From positions 20,023 through 84,022 of IMG/VR virus record IMGVR_UViG_3300002835_007718: DNA of 64,000 bases. One strand, given 5' to 3'. Positions within the stretch are counted from its first letter, which is position 1. The number at the start of each line of letters is the position of its first letter. This document shows, one piece after another, positions 16,867-25,080 of the stretch. A program made the translations under genes and the position numbers. The notes beneath the pieces were generated by a model. The model made no database searches. It had not been told where the DNA came from and worked only from the letters and a program-made list of their open reading frames with translations. The stretch comes from a virus.

Positions 16867-17469
16867 CCATTGGTGGATTTTTTGTTTTCTTTTTTTAAAT
16901 CTATAAATGTAAATGTTTTTTGTTAATGTTTCCACATATTCAGCACTTCCATTATCCAATGCGTTTTTTAATTCAATAGCAACGGGTTTTAATTTCCCAT
17001 TGTGTTTGTTTCTTAAAGTTTTGCCGTGATACCTACGACCATTCCACATAATAACTCTTCCCGCTGATGTTTCACCCATATACTCAAAGTTTGTAGCTTT
17101 ATAAACCACACCTTCGTGTCCAAATGTTTTATCAGCGTATGAGATTATCATTTCTAAATCAGTATTTCGTTGTAACCACCGAAGCGTCCAACCTATAAAA
17201 TACGATTCGGTATTTTTTGGAGTATCATCAATACACACCAATCTTTTTAGTTCTAAAATCTTGGATGGATTGGGGTTATACTTTTCAGCAACTCCAAGCA
17301 TACCCAAAGACCCATAAACCATAGCACCAATCATAGTATCACCATCCATCAATTTAAAGCAATATGAAATGTGCAATCCATTCATATTTTTTGAATAGTG
17401 ATGGGTTTCCACGAAATCTACAATTTCACTCCGTGGACATTGTTCTACTATGTAATTGGTTACACTCAT
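16858..17469 (-). CDS. Mom-like GNAT-fold protein (putative DNA adenine modification), copy 1
   Basis: The 203-residue protein carries VETHHYSKNMNG (HHY motif), GDTMIGAMVYGS, LELKRLVCID, FIGWTLRWLQ, IISYADKTFGHEGVVYKATN and FEYMGETSAG. This is the order seen in phage Mu Mom and relatives, GNAT-like enzymes that modify adenine to protect phage DNA. The aspartate of SYAD and the tyrosine of VVY are 10 residues apart, as I recall for Mom D139/Y149, and HHY matches H48/Y49. It closes an operon that starts with the gene at 22070 and includes gp43. Confidence 0.72.
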   Translation of the reverse strand: MSVTNYIVEQCPRSEIVDFVETHHYSKNMNGLHISYCFKLMDGDTMIGAMVYGSLGMLGVAEKYNPNPSKILELKRLVCIDDTPKNTESYFIGWTLRWLQRNTDLEMIISYADKTFGHEGVVYKATNFEYMGETSAGRVIMWNGRRYHGKTLRNKHNGKLKPVAIELKNALDNGSAEYVETLTKNIYIYRFKKRKQKIHQWFV

Positions 17470-17672
17470 TAATTTGTTCGCTCGTTGAACTTGTCCTCCA
17501 GCATTTCATTAATATTTCCAATAGTATACGCATTTTGTAAAACTGAATCTAATACATCATATGCGTCATCCTCTGAAATGTCACCAAATCGGTGAACATC
17601 ATCGGTGTGCCAGAGATTATCTACATAGTAACCATGTTCTTTTAATACTTGTTTTGCTTGTTTGGTAGTCAT
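17469..17672 (-). CDS. Small hypothetical protein
   Basis: About 67 residues from ATG 17672; a TTG at 17693 would lie inside the polymerase gene. The sequence is acidic and helical ('TTKQAKQVLKEHGYYVDNL', 'DISEDDAYDVLDSVLQNAY') and resembles small phage regulatory or decoy proteins, but I recognise no family. Its stop overlaps the start of the Mom-like gene. Confidence 0.6.
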   Translation of the reverse strand: MTTKQAKQVLKEHGYYVDNLWHTDDVHRFGDISEDDAYDVLDSVLQNAYTIGNINEMLEDKFNERTN

Positions 17673-17682
17673 ATCATTTAAA

Positions 17683-20202
17683 TTAAAATCCAAAAAATTG
17701 TGATGCTTTCTGAAGATTGGGATTTGGTTTATCCCAATTCATTGCATCGTAAAAATCATCAAGTTTGTTTTCTAAATCTTGTTTCCATATTTTATTATAG
17801 TCAATGTATTGTTGAACAAACTGATTGATTTGGGGTGGGTCGTTATGACCTGTAAATGCGGTGGTTTCCAAACCAAGTGGATTCTTTTTAAGATATACCC
17901 ATTTAATTTTATCACCATCTTTCATAGGTTCATATTTGTAAGGAGCTTTATAGTATTTTAATAATCTATTATAAGTTATAGCAGCTTTAACGTGTGCTGG
18001 TGTTCCTTTTTCAAACTCACCTAATGCGTATTCTTTACGAGCGTTTACATACTTAGACATATCCTTTACGGCAGAGTTTTTAGCGATGTCTTTAAATGTC
18101 TGATTTTCCATATTGGATTTATAGTCAATCAGTTTAGCATCAATTTCGGACTTGTCAACACCTTTTAGAATATCCAACAAAACAGTTTCCATCACCTTTT
18201 TAAAGTAAGTTGGGAATGATGACCTACGAACATCAAGTCCCTTTACATCCATTTTGTCACAAGGAACCGTATTGTCGTTAATAATCCATTGTGCGTATCT
18301 CTTTTTTGATACCCAAAATCCACCCTTTGCAATGGTTTCTTGTTTAATATCAAATCGGTGAGAATTTACATTAAATAACTTTTTGGACATTGTGTCGTAG
18401 ACCTTGTTGATGTGGGCTTGAACCTCTTGAGCTACGGACAAAATCGCAGGAACCATTTGTTCATCCGAAGTGGGGTCAATATTTGGGTTTCGGGCTTGAA
18501 CCAAGGGAAGTGCTTGATAAAACACGGAGTCCGTATCGGTATAAACATTATAATCACCCTCTTCACCAATAATACTTTTGTAGTATTGATTAGCAATCAT
18601 TTCAGTAGTTTTGATTACCGTCTGACCTGTAATTGTAGTAGCCTCCGCATTGTCTATATCATAAAATCTAAACGATGGTAATCCTAATACACCATAAAGT
18701 GAATTCAACATAATTTTCTGAACCAATTGACGTTGGGAATAAAACTTATAAAGTTCATCATTACCTACATTACCATATTTTTTCATTAAATCTTTATACT
18801 CGACTCGTTTATCAAACCAAACATTTAAGATTTCAGGTATTACACCTACCCTATCTTGCGTATATAATACACCATTTGATGATAGTGAATAGTTTGATTC
18901 CGTAATAAGTTTTTGAAATTCACTACGAGTCAATGGTGGAAACTCAGCGCCAGAATCATCTACAATTGAATAAGATTCAATTTTGTCTTTCATATAATCT
19001 TCCGATGAAAATGATTTTAATTTACCAATTTTCGTTTCGGGTGATACATTTAAAGTCATAATGATGGATGGATACAGCGATGTTAAGTCCAAGTCGTATA
19101 CCCATTTGTAAAGACCTGGTTTGGGTTCTTTAACATATGCGCCTGTAAATTTACCTTCACTATCAGAACCATCTTCATTTTTTTCGGCTCTCTTTGATTT
19201 ATCTGGCGCTACACGATTACTTCTACGAAGAAATGTTAAGATAGCACCTTCCAACCACTTTGATGAGAATAGAAAGTCTTCGTAAAAAACGTGACCTGCG
19301 TGACAAATCGCTTGAGCGAGTTCAATGAACTGAAGTTTTCTATCCATTTCAACAACCAACTCCACATCCACCAAGTTATACTCAATGAATTTTTCCAAGT
19401 CATCTCGAAATAATTGGTCAAGATTACCTTGATAATCAATCTTACCTCTACCCAATACAATATTAGCAATAGTATCTAATCGGTAATTTGGAAATTCTTG
19501 ATAGGTAAAGTTTTTGTAAAGAGCAAGATAGTCCAAACAAGAAACTCCCGCGATAATATAACGATTACGATATTTGTTGTATCCAATCTTACCAATTGGA
19601 GATAACTTGTTAGCCATTCTTTCACCCAACACATTTTTCAAACGATTGTATAGATAGGTGACATCAAAGTAGTCAATGTTCCAACCGGTAACAATTGTGG
19701 GATTGATTTCTTGCCATTTGTTTAGGAATGATTCAAGCAGGTCAGCTTCAGTTTTGAATGACCTAACTTGAGCACCCTTAATAGTTTTATCTACATAATT
19801 GTCTGATACAACATACACAAAATAGTCATTGGTCACCGAATCATGACCTGCAATTGAAGTAATTGCATTGCCTGCTTTATCAATGTCAGGTAAGCCAGTA
19901 TTCATCTCAACCTCAATATCAAAAGTCAGTATGGTATGACCTTTTGACACCTCATCTGAATCTCCATATTGGTCAATAAGAAACCGAGTTACTTCGTTTA
20001 CATCACTTTCATAGAGTTTAAGATTATCTTCTTGTTTCCAAAAATTTATCTTTTTAAGACGCTCTCCATGAATAGAAGTAAAAGCACCATTCCCATCTCT
20101 AACATAAGCATATCTACGGTATTTGCTTGTAAAATAACCCTTTTGGTCATCCCAACAATGAATGATACTTTGTTCTTTATCGTAGTAAACATTTTGATAC
20201 AT
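17683..20202 (-). CDS. 43: Family B DNA polymerase (T4 gp43-like)
   Basis: An 839-residue replicative polymerase with a 3'-5' exonuclease: Exo I FDIE (D95, E97), Exo II GWNIDYFD (about 173-180), Exo III YNLVDVELV (about 275-283). The palm/fingers show motif A DLDLTSLYPSI (370-380), motif B KIMLNSLYG (496-504) and motif C YTDTDS (D556, D558). All catalytic aspartates are present. The C-terminal LQKASQFFGF is a plausible clamp-binding peptide, like gp43's C-terminus. The start overlaps the upstream glycosyltransferase gene as TAATG. Slightly shorter than T4 gp43 (898). Confidence 0.96.
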   Translation of the reverse strand: MYQNVYYDKEQSIIHCWDDQKGYFTSKYRRYAYVRDGNGAFTSIHGERLKKINFWKQEDNLKLYESDVNEVTRFLIDQYGDSDEVSKGHTILTFDIEVEMNTGLPDIDKAGNAITSIAGHDSVTNDYFVYVVSDNYVDKTIKGAQVRSFKTEADLLESFLNKWQEINPTIVTGWNIDYFDVTYLYNRLKNVLGERMANKLSPIGKIGYNKYRNRYIIAGVSCLDYLALYKNFTYQEFPNYRLDTIANIVLGRGKIDYQGNLDQLFRDDLEKFIEYNLVDVELVVEMDRKLQFIELAQAICHAGHVFYEDFLFSSKWLEGAILTFLRRSNRVAPDKSKRAEKNEDGSDSEGKFTGAYVKEPKPGLYKWVYDLDLTSLYPSIIMTLNVSPETKIGKLKSFSSEDYMKDKIESYSIVDDSGAEFPPLTRSEFQKLITESNYSLSSNGVLYTQDRVGVIPEILNVWFDKRVEYKDLMKKYGNVGNDELYKFYSQRQLVQKIMLNSLYGVLGLPSFRFYDIDNAEATTITGQTVIKTTEMIANQYYKSIIGEEGDYNVYTDTDSVFYQALPLVQARNPNIDPTSDEQMVPAILSVAQEVQAHINKVYDTMSKKLFNVNSHRFDIKQETIAKGGFWVSKKRYAQWIINDNTVPCDKMDVKGLDVRRSSFPTYFKKVMETVLLDILKGVDKSEIDAKLIDYKSNMENQTFKDIAKNSAVKDMSKYVNARKEYALGEFEKGTPAHVKAAITYNRLLKYYKAPYKYEPMKDGDKIKWVYLKKNPLGLETTAFTGHNDPPQINQFVQQYIDYNKIWKQDLENKLDDFYDAMNWDKPNPNLQKASQFFGF

Positions 20203-21332
20203 TAATTTAGTTGTTTATGTAGTTCTTGAATCATTTTATCTTCATTCAAAGATAGTTCCATTGCTCGTTGAAGTGACAAATTGTCTTGTTTTTTTCTGAA
20301 AGTGTCATCATCCAACATCTTGTCTAAATACCCAAAGAATTCCTTTTTTGTTTTGAAGAACATTCCGTTGGGGTCAATTTCGTGATAACAATCGGATTCT
20401 TGCCAAATCATCGCAGTTCCATTCATCATACAATCAGTTCCACTTACCGACCAACCATAATTAGTTTGTCTCATCTGAACACCAACCTTACATTTTTGAA
20501 GTTGTTGATAGTATTCGTTTTTTGCTAACTTTGTATTGTCAATCCAACCAAATGGAACTTTACCAGTTAATTGTGGAATCCACACTATAAAATCTTGTCG
20601 TTGGGTATGATACTCTTCCATCAACTCAATAAACTTTGGATATCCTTTGTAAGCTGCTGGTCGGTGGTTAAATACGATAATGTTTTCTTTTGTATCTTTT
20701 ATTTGAGTTACAACTTTATTTTGTGGTAATCCTAAATTCCATACTTTTAGAATATCATCCAATTTGTTAGTAAATTCTTCATTGAATACTTCCTTTGCCT
20801 CTAATAATACCCTATTTTTTTGGTCTTGCGTGTTAAGATAGCAAGTATCCATTTGAGATACTCCCATCAATTCAATAGGTAACCACAACCACTTTGCCTT
20901 ACCTTCTCTATTGTCAGGTCCGTTACACGATTTCATTTCCCACCAATGACAATAACCCACAATTTTCATGTCCATTGATTTTTTGTATCTACCGACTTGA
21001 GGCCAATCCGGCAAATGTGAATAGATTACATCATAATCAATATCCTTCAGAACTTTTATGAGGTCACTTGATGGAAATGCTCTTTGATTCATCATATCGC
21101 CTGGAATGTGAATCTCAACTTGTTTTACATTTGGTAGGTTCAACTTTTTAGTAACACTACCCTTTGGAACTAATACATTCCAATAGTATTCACCATAGTT
21201 TTCTAACGCTTTGATGTGATTATGGATTACATCAATGAATGAATCCTTTTCAATGTTAGATGAATTTGTTATGTTCGGAATTACCAACACCTTTCTGGCG
21301 TTTTTGTAATCTACTGATTCCCAAAAGTTCAT
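20202..21332 (-). CDS. GT-B glycosyltransferase in the replication block
   Basis: A 376-residue protein with 'ARKVLVIPNITNSS', 'DYDVIYSHLPDWPQVGRYK' and 'VGYCHWWEMKSC' in the N-terminal domain, and 'ENIIVFNHRPAAYKGYPKFI' then 'GWSVSGTDCMMNGTAMIW' as the donor-binding domain. The layout is GT-B; the usual E-x7-E is not intact. Unlike the sugar-operon transferases it sits between a DruA-like gene and the DNA polymerase, so a DNA-base glucosyltransferase role (as for T4 alpha/beta-gt) is possible. That is inference from position only. Confidence 0.6.
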   Translation of the reverse strand: MNFWESVDYKNARKVLVIPNITNSSNIEKDSFIDVIHNHIKALENYGEYYWNVLVPKGSVTKKLNLPNVKQVEIHIPGDMMNQRAFPSSDLIKVLKDIDYDVIYSHLPDWPQVGRYKKSMDMKIVGYCHWWEMKSCNGPDNREGKAKWLWLPIELMGVSQMDTCYLNTQDQKNRVLLEAKEVFNEEFTNKLDDILKVWNLGLPQNKVVTQIKDTKENIIVFNHRPAAYKGYPKFIELMEEYHTQRQDFIVWIPQLTGKVPFGWIDNTKLAKNEYYQQLQKCKVGVQMRQTNYGWSVSGTDCMMNGTAMIWQESDCYHEIDPNGMFFKTKKEFFGYLDKMLDDDTFRKKQDNLSLQRAMELSLNEDKMIQELHKQLN

Positions 21333-21338
21333 TTACGT

Positions 21339-22058
21339 TTATTTATTTTTTACTAAAAAAGTTTTCCAATTTTTAACCAATGGTTTTAGGAATACCTTTT
21401 TAATAGGTGACTCCGTTATTACATAGTGTTCTCTACCCACAGCGTATCTCTTAATAGCTTCTTTAGGATGGTTTCTAGCCATTTCACCTCTCGTAGAGTT
21501 TTCACGCTGCCATAATAGTAATGGTGCTTTTTTAATAGAGTTACCTAATGTTTCACCGACCGCTATCCAATTATCTGCTAAGTATACTGCGCCATTTCTT
21601 TTGTTGTCGGACCCATCTATTAAGGGTTGAACGAATGTTTCTAACATTATTAGGTCATCACCATACTTTTCTTTCCATCGTTTAGAACCAATCTCTCTTA
21701 ATAATTTAAGAGCCATCGTTCCTGCATTTGGTATACCATTATCAGGAATCAAACAAAATCTATAATTGTTAGCTACTTTGTTTGAATTCTTTAATCGAGT
21801 ATCTTTGTCCCAACCTATCCAATTATCTCTTGCGCCAATAGCTAATACACAAGATGAAATGCCAATAGCCCCAATGGGTTTACTATCTAATGTTCTATAA
21901 ATAATGTAGTTTATTCTTCGCTGTGGAACATCCTTATACTTAACATACGAATGGTATGTATTTATAATATCTCTAAATATTTTGGTTTGATTTGAATTCA
22001 AACATTCTTGTAGAAATATGGGATAATCATAATTATTTGTATAATCAAAAAATGACAT
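21339..22058 (-). CDS. DruA-like (DUF4338) protein
   Basis: In this 239-residue protein, KPIGAIGISSCVLAIGARDN, then WIGWDKDTRLKNSNKVANN, YRFCLIP, RWKEKYGDDLIMLETFV and NGAVYLADNWIAVGETLG reproduce the DUF4338 block order almost in full. The GAVYxAxNWxxxGET end also aligns with the GVVYKATNF..MGET of the Mom-like proteins in this window, which suggests a shared GNAT-like core. It is compact compared with defence-system DruA. It lies 6 bases upstream of the glycosyltransferase/gp43 pair and 11 bases after the endonuclease-like gene. Confidence 0.7.
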   Translation of the reverse strand: MSFFDYTNNYDYPIFLQECLNSNQTKIFRDIINTYHSYVKYKDVPQRRINYIIYRTLDSKPIGAIGISSCVLAIGARDNWIGWDKDTRLKNSNKVANNYRFCLIPDNGIPNAGTMALKLLREIGSKRWKEKYGDDLIMLETFVQPLIDGSDNKRNGAVYLADNWIAVGETLGNSIKKAPLLLWQRENSTRGEMARNHPKEAIKRYAVGREHYVITESPIKKVFLKPLVKNWKTFLVKNK

Positions 22059-22069
22059 ATAATCGGTTA

Positions 22070-22543
22070 CTACTTATTTTTAGAGTTTAAAAAGTTAAAG
22101 AATTTTTTAAATCCAACTGATTTGTTTTTTCGTAATATGCCGGCGCTTTCCATTTCTTTAACATCCTCTTTTCCAATTTCAATAAATCGGAGATTTGACA
22201 TTTCTCGGAAATCAATACCAACAAAGAAATCCAAAGAATTCATTTTTTCATTAAAACCATTTTCGGTTACCTTTCTACCATACCCAACTTCTTTAGAAGA
22301 AGCAAATGAAATTTTTTCGGTGATTGAACGAACTTCAATTCGTTCACCATTTACACCATCAACATCATAAGAAGAACCTTCAGATTTTGCTCGTTGAGCT
22401 CCTATTTTATTAGCGTAAATAAACTCACCTAAACGACCAACAATTCGACCATCATTTAAAAATGCAATAACTTCAGATTCACTAAGTCCTAATCCTTCAG
22501 CTACTTTTTTCAAATTCAATTTGTGTGAAAATCGTTCTTTCAT
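22070..22543 (-). CDS. Putative PD-(D/E)XK-type endonuclease
   Basis: A 157-residue protein from ATG 22543. The central block GRLGEFIYANKIGAQ, then SYDVDGVNGERIEVRSIT, has the E...D...ExR layout of small restriction-type PD-(D/E)XK nucleases, with arginine where lysine is usual. 'FNEKMNSLDFFVGIDF' follows as the next core strand. An N-terminal helix-turn-helix-like 'LKKVAEGLGLSESEVIAFLN' may bind DNA. The lysine-to-arginine change makes catalysis uncertain. It is the first gene of the operon that ends with a Mom-like gene. Confidence 0.5.
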   Translation of the reverse strand: MKERFSHKLNLKKVAEGLGLSESEVIAFLNDGRIVGRLGEFIYANKIGAQRAKSEGSSYDVDGVNGERIEVRSITEKISFASSKEVGYGRKVTENGFNEKMNSLDFFVGIDFREMSNLRFIEIGKEDVKEMESAGILRKNKSVGFKKFFNFLNSKNK

Positions 22544-22565
22544 ATCGTGTCTCTCAATTACAAGT

Positions 22566-22596
22566 CTAATATACAAAAAAGATGTGATACACACAA
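22566..22596 (-). promoter_or_regulatory. Early promoter for the endonuclease-like/DruA-like/gp43 operon
   Basis: TTG (22596-22594), 20-base spacer ending TTTTTTG, TATATTAG (22573-22566). The spacer is less like the others (it lacks ATAATTCAAAAT), but spacing and -7 agree. The leader to ATG 22543 is about 17-20 bases. Confidence 0.6.
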
Positions 22597-22608
22597 GCTT
22601 TTTTTAAT

Positions 22609-22824
22609 TTATTTTTCTAATATCATATAAGTTACACAATCACATTCCATCTCCTGAAATACATCATCATAGATAACCTTTCGGATATCATCAGTATCAT
22701 AATACTCACCCAACTTACCGGAGTGTGTAGGTAGTGGATTTAAAGATTCAACATACGATTGAAAATGTGTTCCGATGAATTCATTCACCTTACTTACCAA
22801 CATATAATTTCCTGTCTTCAACAT
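22609..22824 (-). CDS. Small hypothetical protein
   Basis: A 71-residue protein, unrecognised. It is acidic with a C-terminal 'ECDCVTYMILEK'; the two cysteines are two residues apart. It has its own promoter (22848-22878) and lies 15 bases upstream of the site driving the next operon. Single-gene early units like this are often host-takeover proteins in T4-like phages, which is inference only. Confidence 0.6.
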   Translation of the reverse strand: MLKTGNYMLVSKVNEFIGTHFQSYVESLNPLPTHSGKLGEYYDTDDIRKVIYDDVFQEMECDCVTYMILEK

Positions 22825-22847
22825 AACTTATCTTTTTTATTACATAG

Positions 22848-22878
22848 TAAAGATACGAATAAATTACGAATTGCCAAA
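22848..22878 (-). promoter_or_regulatory. Early promoter with upstream repeated TTAACAT boxes
   Basis: TTTG (22878-22875), 19-base spacer with CAATTCGTAATTTATTCG, TATCTTTA (22855-22848). Upstream on the minus strand are two boxes, TTTAACATAAA and CTTAACATTAAAA, in direct orientation, as at 41738. Confidence 0.65.
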
Positions 22879-22904
22879 ATTTTAATGTTAAGTTTATGTT
22901 AAAT

Positions 22905-23699
22905 TTACCAAAAATTTACTTTATTTTCTGGCTCGTAGGTTTCATACCGCTCTCCTTTAGGTAAAATATCATTTACGTTCTTTGGTGGAGTTTCACAAGG
23001 GTGTTTGAGTGAGTTCATCAACTTCTTTTTTTCCGATTTGTTAGTTGGTAGAATTTGAATGTATCTTAATTTAGACATTTCTTTTCTCCGCCAGAACTCT
23101 TTATATCCATCTTTACCAATTTCGGTTTTGAGGTGTTCCAAGTTATGCGAACCCCATCTTGAGAATACAGTTCTTGAGTGAATATATTGACCATTTTCAC
23201 CTTCCAAACAAATACCATAGTTTGGCATCAATTGAATTTTGTTGGTGTCTTGAAACAACCAATTTGTAGCACGATAAATACCACCCAAATGACCTTGGAA
23301 TGGGTCTGAATAGGATAGTAACATCTTAATGTTGGGAGCGTGTTCTCTCATCCATTTAAATGTTTGACCCAAAGCATATGATTCAATATTAGAACCATAC
23401 CCATCGTGAATAAAGAGCCGTGTTAACTCCAAACATTGGTCGTTACCCAATCCATCAATGATTGAGGTTACAGCGGACCTACCAACAGGAAAACCATATA
23501 CAGCGACACCAATCAATTGTTCATCATTACCAAGAATATCCAACTCATCAGTTTTGTAAAATATTCCCAATGAATATCTACACATAGTCCACGCGTGGGA
23601 ATAATGATGAGTTATAATCATATCCTTTGCAATGGCTTTATTTATTTCACGAATTGATACCCGTGAGGTGTCTACATATATCTTATTATCCTCTTTCAA
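22905..23699 (-). CDS. Mom-like GNAT-fold protein, copy 2
   Basis: About 264 residues, probably starting at TTG 23699 because no ATG precedes the conserved core. Blocks: ITHHYSHAWTMCRYSLG, LIGVAVYGFPVG, LELTRLFIHDGYG, ALGQTFKWMREH, LLSYSDPFQGHLGGIYRATN, SRTVFSRWG. The HHY, SYSD and IY positions match copies 1 and 3; D-to-Y spacing is again 10. It overlaps the end of copy 3 by 14 bases and is adjacent to it, so the pair looks like an old tandem duplication. A promoter-like site lies inside copy 3 (23778-23809). Confidence 0.7.
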   Translation of the reverse strand: MKEDNKIYVDTSRVSIREINKAIAKDMIITHHYSHAWTMCRYSLGIFYKTDELDILGNDEQLIGVAVYGFPVGRSAVTSIIDGLGNDQCLELTRLFIHDGYGSNIESYALGQTFKWMREHAPNIKMLLSYSDPFQGHLGGIYRATNWLFQDTNKIQLMPNYGICLEGENGQYIHSRTVFSRWGSHNLEHLKTEIGKDGYKEFWRRKEMSKLRYIQILPTNKSEKKKLMNSLKHPCETPPKNVNDILPKGERYETYEPENKVNFW

Positions 23700-24444
23700 T
23701 TGGGTCTAATTTGTAGATTTCTTCTATAAACTCTTCGTTTTCCGTTGGATATGGTAGCGATGGGTATTTTAATGATTTTAATATACGACTTTTTTTTGAA
23801 TTATCCAAAATATAAACATATCGGTGTTTTCTCAACTCTTTTTTTATCCAAAAAGGTTGATTTGTCATTTCTTGGATTTTTGTTGGATTATTAGTTCCAA
23901 ACTTTACAAATGATGTGCGTGAGTGAGTCCAGTCACCCCCCTCTTCCCACTTAAATAACCATGAATCGTTGGGTCTGATACGATTACCTTGATAAATCCA
24001 ATTTGTAGACATATAAACAGTTCCCTTATGACCCACCTTTGGGTCGGAGTAAGAGATAAGTGCTCGGATGTGAGAAGCGTTTTCTCTTAACCATTTAAAG
24101 GTTTGACCTACAAACCAACTTTCTACATTACACCCATACCCATCAAAAACAAATAATCGTGTAAGTTCAAGAACTTCAGTTCGGTCAAGAAGTGGTGAAA
24201 TAGACTGACCCGAATGTCTACCTATGGGGTCTCCATATGTAGCAACTCCAACTAACTCTTCATTTACACCACTAAAAAATTGATGCTCTTCTTCTGATTT
24301 GTAGAAAAGTCCTAATGCATATGATACCTTTGTCCAAATATGAGCATAGTGGTGATTTACCACGATTTCTTTAGCTACCGATTTTGAAATAGGTCTAACT
24401 GAAAATTTAGATGGGTCGAAATATACCTTACCTTCTACTTTCAT
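23686..24444 (-). CDS. Mom-like GNAT-fold protein, copy 3
   Basis: The 252-residue protein has VVNHHYAHIWTKVSYALG, LVGVATYGDPIGR, LELTRLFVFDGYG, FVGQTFKWLREN, LISYSDPKVGHKGTVYMSTN and WIYQGNRIR, followed by THSRTSFVKFG. This is the same architecture as copy 2, with an N-terminal 'KVYFDPSKFSVRPISKSVAK' leader. Mom adds a carbamoylmethyl group to adenine in phage Mu; whether these copies use the same donor is unknown. The start overlaps the small HTH gene as ATGA. Confidence 0.72.
   Translation of the reverse strand: MKVEGKVYFDPSKFSVRPISKSVAKEIVVNHHYAHIWTKVSYALGLFYKSEEEHQFFSGVNEELVGVATYGDPIGRHSGQSISPLLDRTEVLELTRLFVFDGYGCNVESWFVGQTFKWLRENASHIRALISYSDPKVGHKGTVYMSTNWIYQGNRIRPNDSWLFKWEEGGDWTHSRTSFVKFGTNNPTKIQEMTNQPFWIKKELRKHRYVYILDNSKKSRILKSLKYPSLPYPTENEEFIEEIYKLDPIERG
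23778..23809 (-). promoter_or_regulatory. Promoter-like site inside the Mom-like copy 3 gene
   Basis: TTTG (23809-23806), 20-base spacer with GATAATTC then GTCG, TATATTAA (23785-23778). It matches the intergenic early promoters in spacing and in the ATAATTCAAAA block although it is in coding sequence. It would start a transcript about 75 bases before Mom-like copy 2. Confidence 0.5.
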
Positions 24445-24659
24445 TGATAATCATTAAATTCTCCAAAAAGTATATGAGTCCAAGTTTCACCTTTTACAAT
24501 TTTACGGATGTTCGTAGGAGATACCCCATTATTATGAGCAAGAACACGAATATTTCGGTGTCCGATAGCCCATAGTTTTCGGATTGCCTTTACTTGGGTT
24601 TCCGTGAGTTTATGTTGTGGGTGTGATTCTCCTCTTAACGACATCTTAAATCTCTTCAT
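24441..24659 (-). CDS. Small helix-turn-helix DNA-binding protein
   Basis: The 72-residue protein reads SLRGESHPQHKLTETQVKAI, then a second helix and 'NNGVSPTNIRKIVKGETWTH'. This is the DNA-binding tail pattern often attached to phage HNH homing endonucleases (G-E-x-H-x-x-K-L-T-E...G-V-S...I...G-x-x-W). No HNH motif is present, so it is either a free-standing binding protein or the remnant of a homing endonuclease. Confidence 0.65.
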   Translation of the reverse strand: MKRFKMSLRGESHPQHKLTETQVKAIRKLWAIGHRNIRVLAHNNGVSPTNIRKIVKGETWTHILFGEFNDYQ

Positions 24660-25080
24660 TAAATTCTATTTTCAACTGACTAGCATCATTATTCCATGCG
24701 TTGTATACAATCTTACCCAAATCAGGTTTGATATAGTTTGGACCTTTTAATATTTTACCATCTTCACGATAGACTGGCTTACCATCTAACCCCAACTTTG
24801 ACATATTAGAACGATGAACCTCATCAAAACATTCTTCAATAATATCTTGCATCCCATGGGCTACAATCGTGCCTAAAAGAATATAAAGTTGGTCGGTTAA
24901 GGCGTCAGCAATTTCAATTGGGTCATCCATTTCATTAGCATGAATATATTCATCTAATTCTTCTTTACCAAGGTTATATCGTAAGTATCCCATGGTATCA
25001 CTTTGACTACAAGGTGAAGTTTCGATAGTGTGTCCAAATGTGCTATGGAATTCAACAAGCTTTTTTAATTGGTCTTTCAT
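24646..25080 (-). CDS. All-alpha NTP pyrophosphatase (MazG/HisE-like)
   Basis: A 144-residue helical protein with 'LGKEELDEYIHANEMDDPIE' (EExx metal-binding type), 'IADALTDQLYILLGTIVAHG' and a C-terminal block ECFDEVHRSNMSKLG, DGKPVYREDGKILKGPNYIK, PDL. That end is typical of phage-encoded phosphoribosyl-ATP pyrophosphohydrolase-like enzymes. They hydrolyse nucleoside triphosphates to monophosphates and may clear host or unmodified dNTPs. Encoded in one operon with two Mom-like genes. Confidence 0.8.
   Translation of the reverse strand: MKDQLKKLVEFHSTFGHTIETSPCSQSDTMGYLRYNLGKEELDEYIHANEMDDPIEIADALTDQLYILLGTIVAHGMQDIIEECFDEVHRSNMSKLGLDGKPVYREDGKILKGPNYIKPDLGKIVYNAWNNDASQLKIEFNEEI

Noticed and set aside
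24441-24659. HNH homing endonuclease
   Set aside because: Only the DNA-binding tail pattern is present; no HNH catalytic residues are seen in the gene or next to it.
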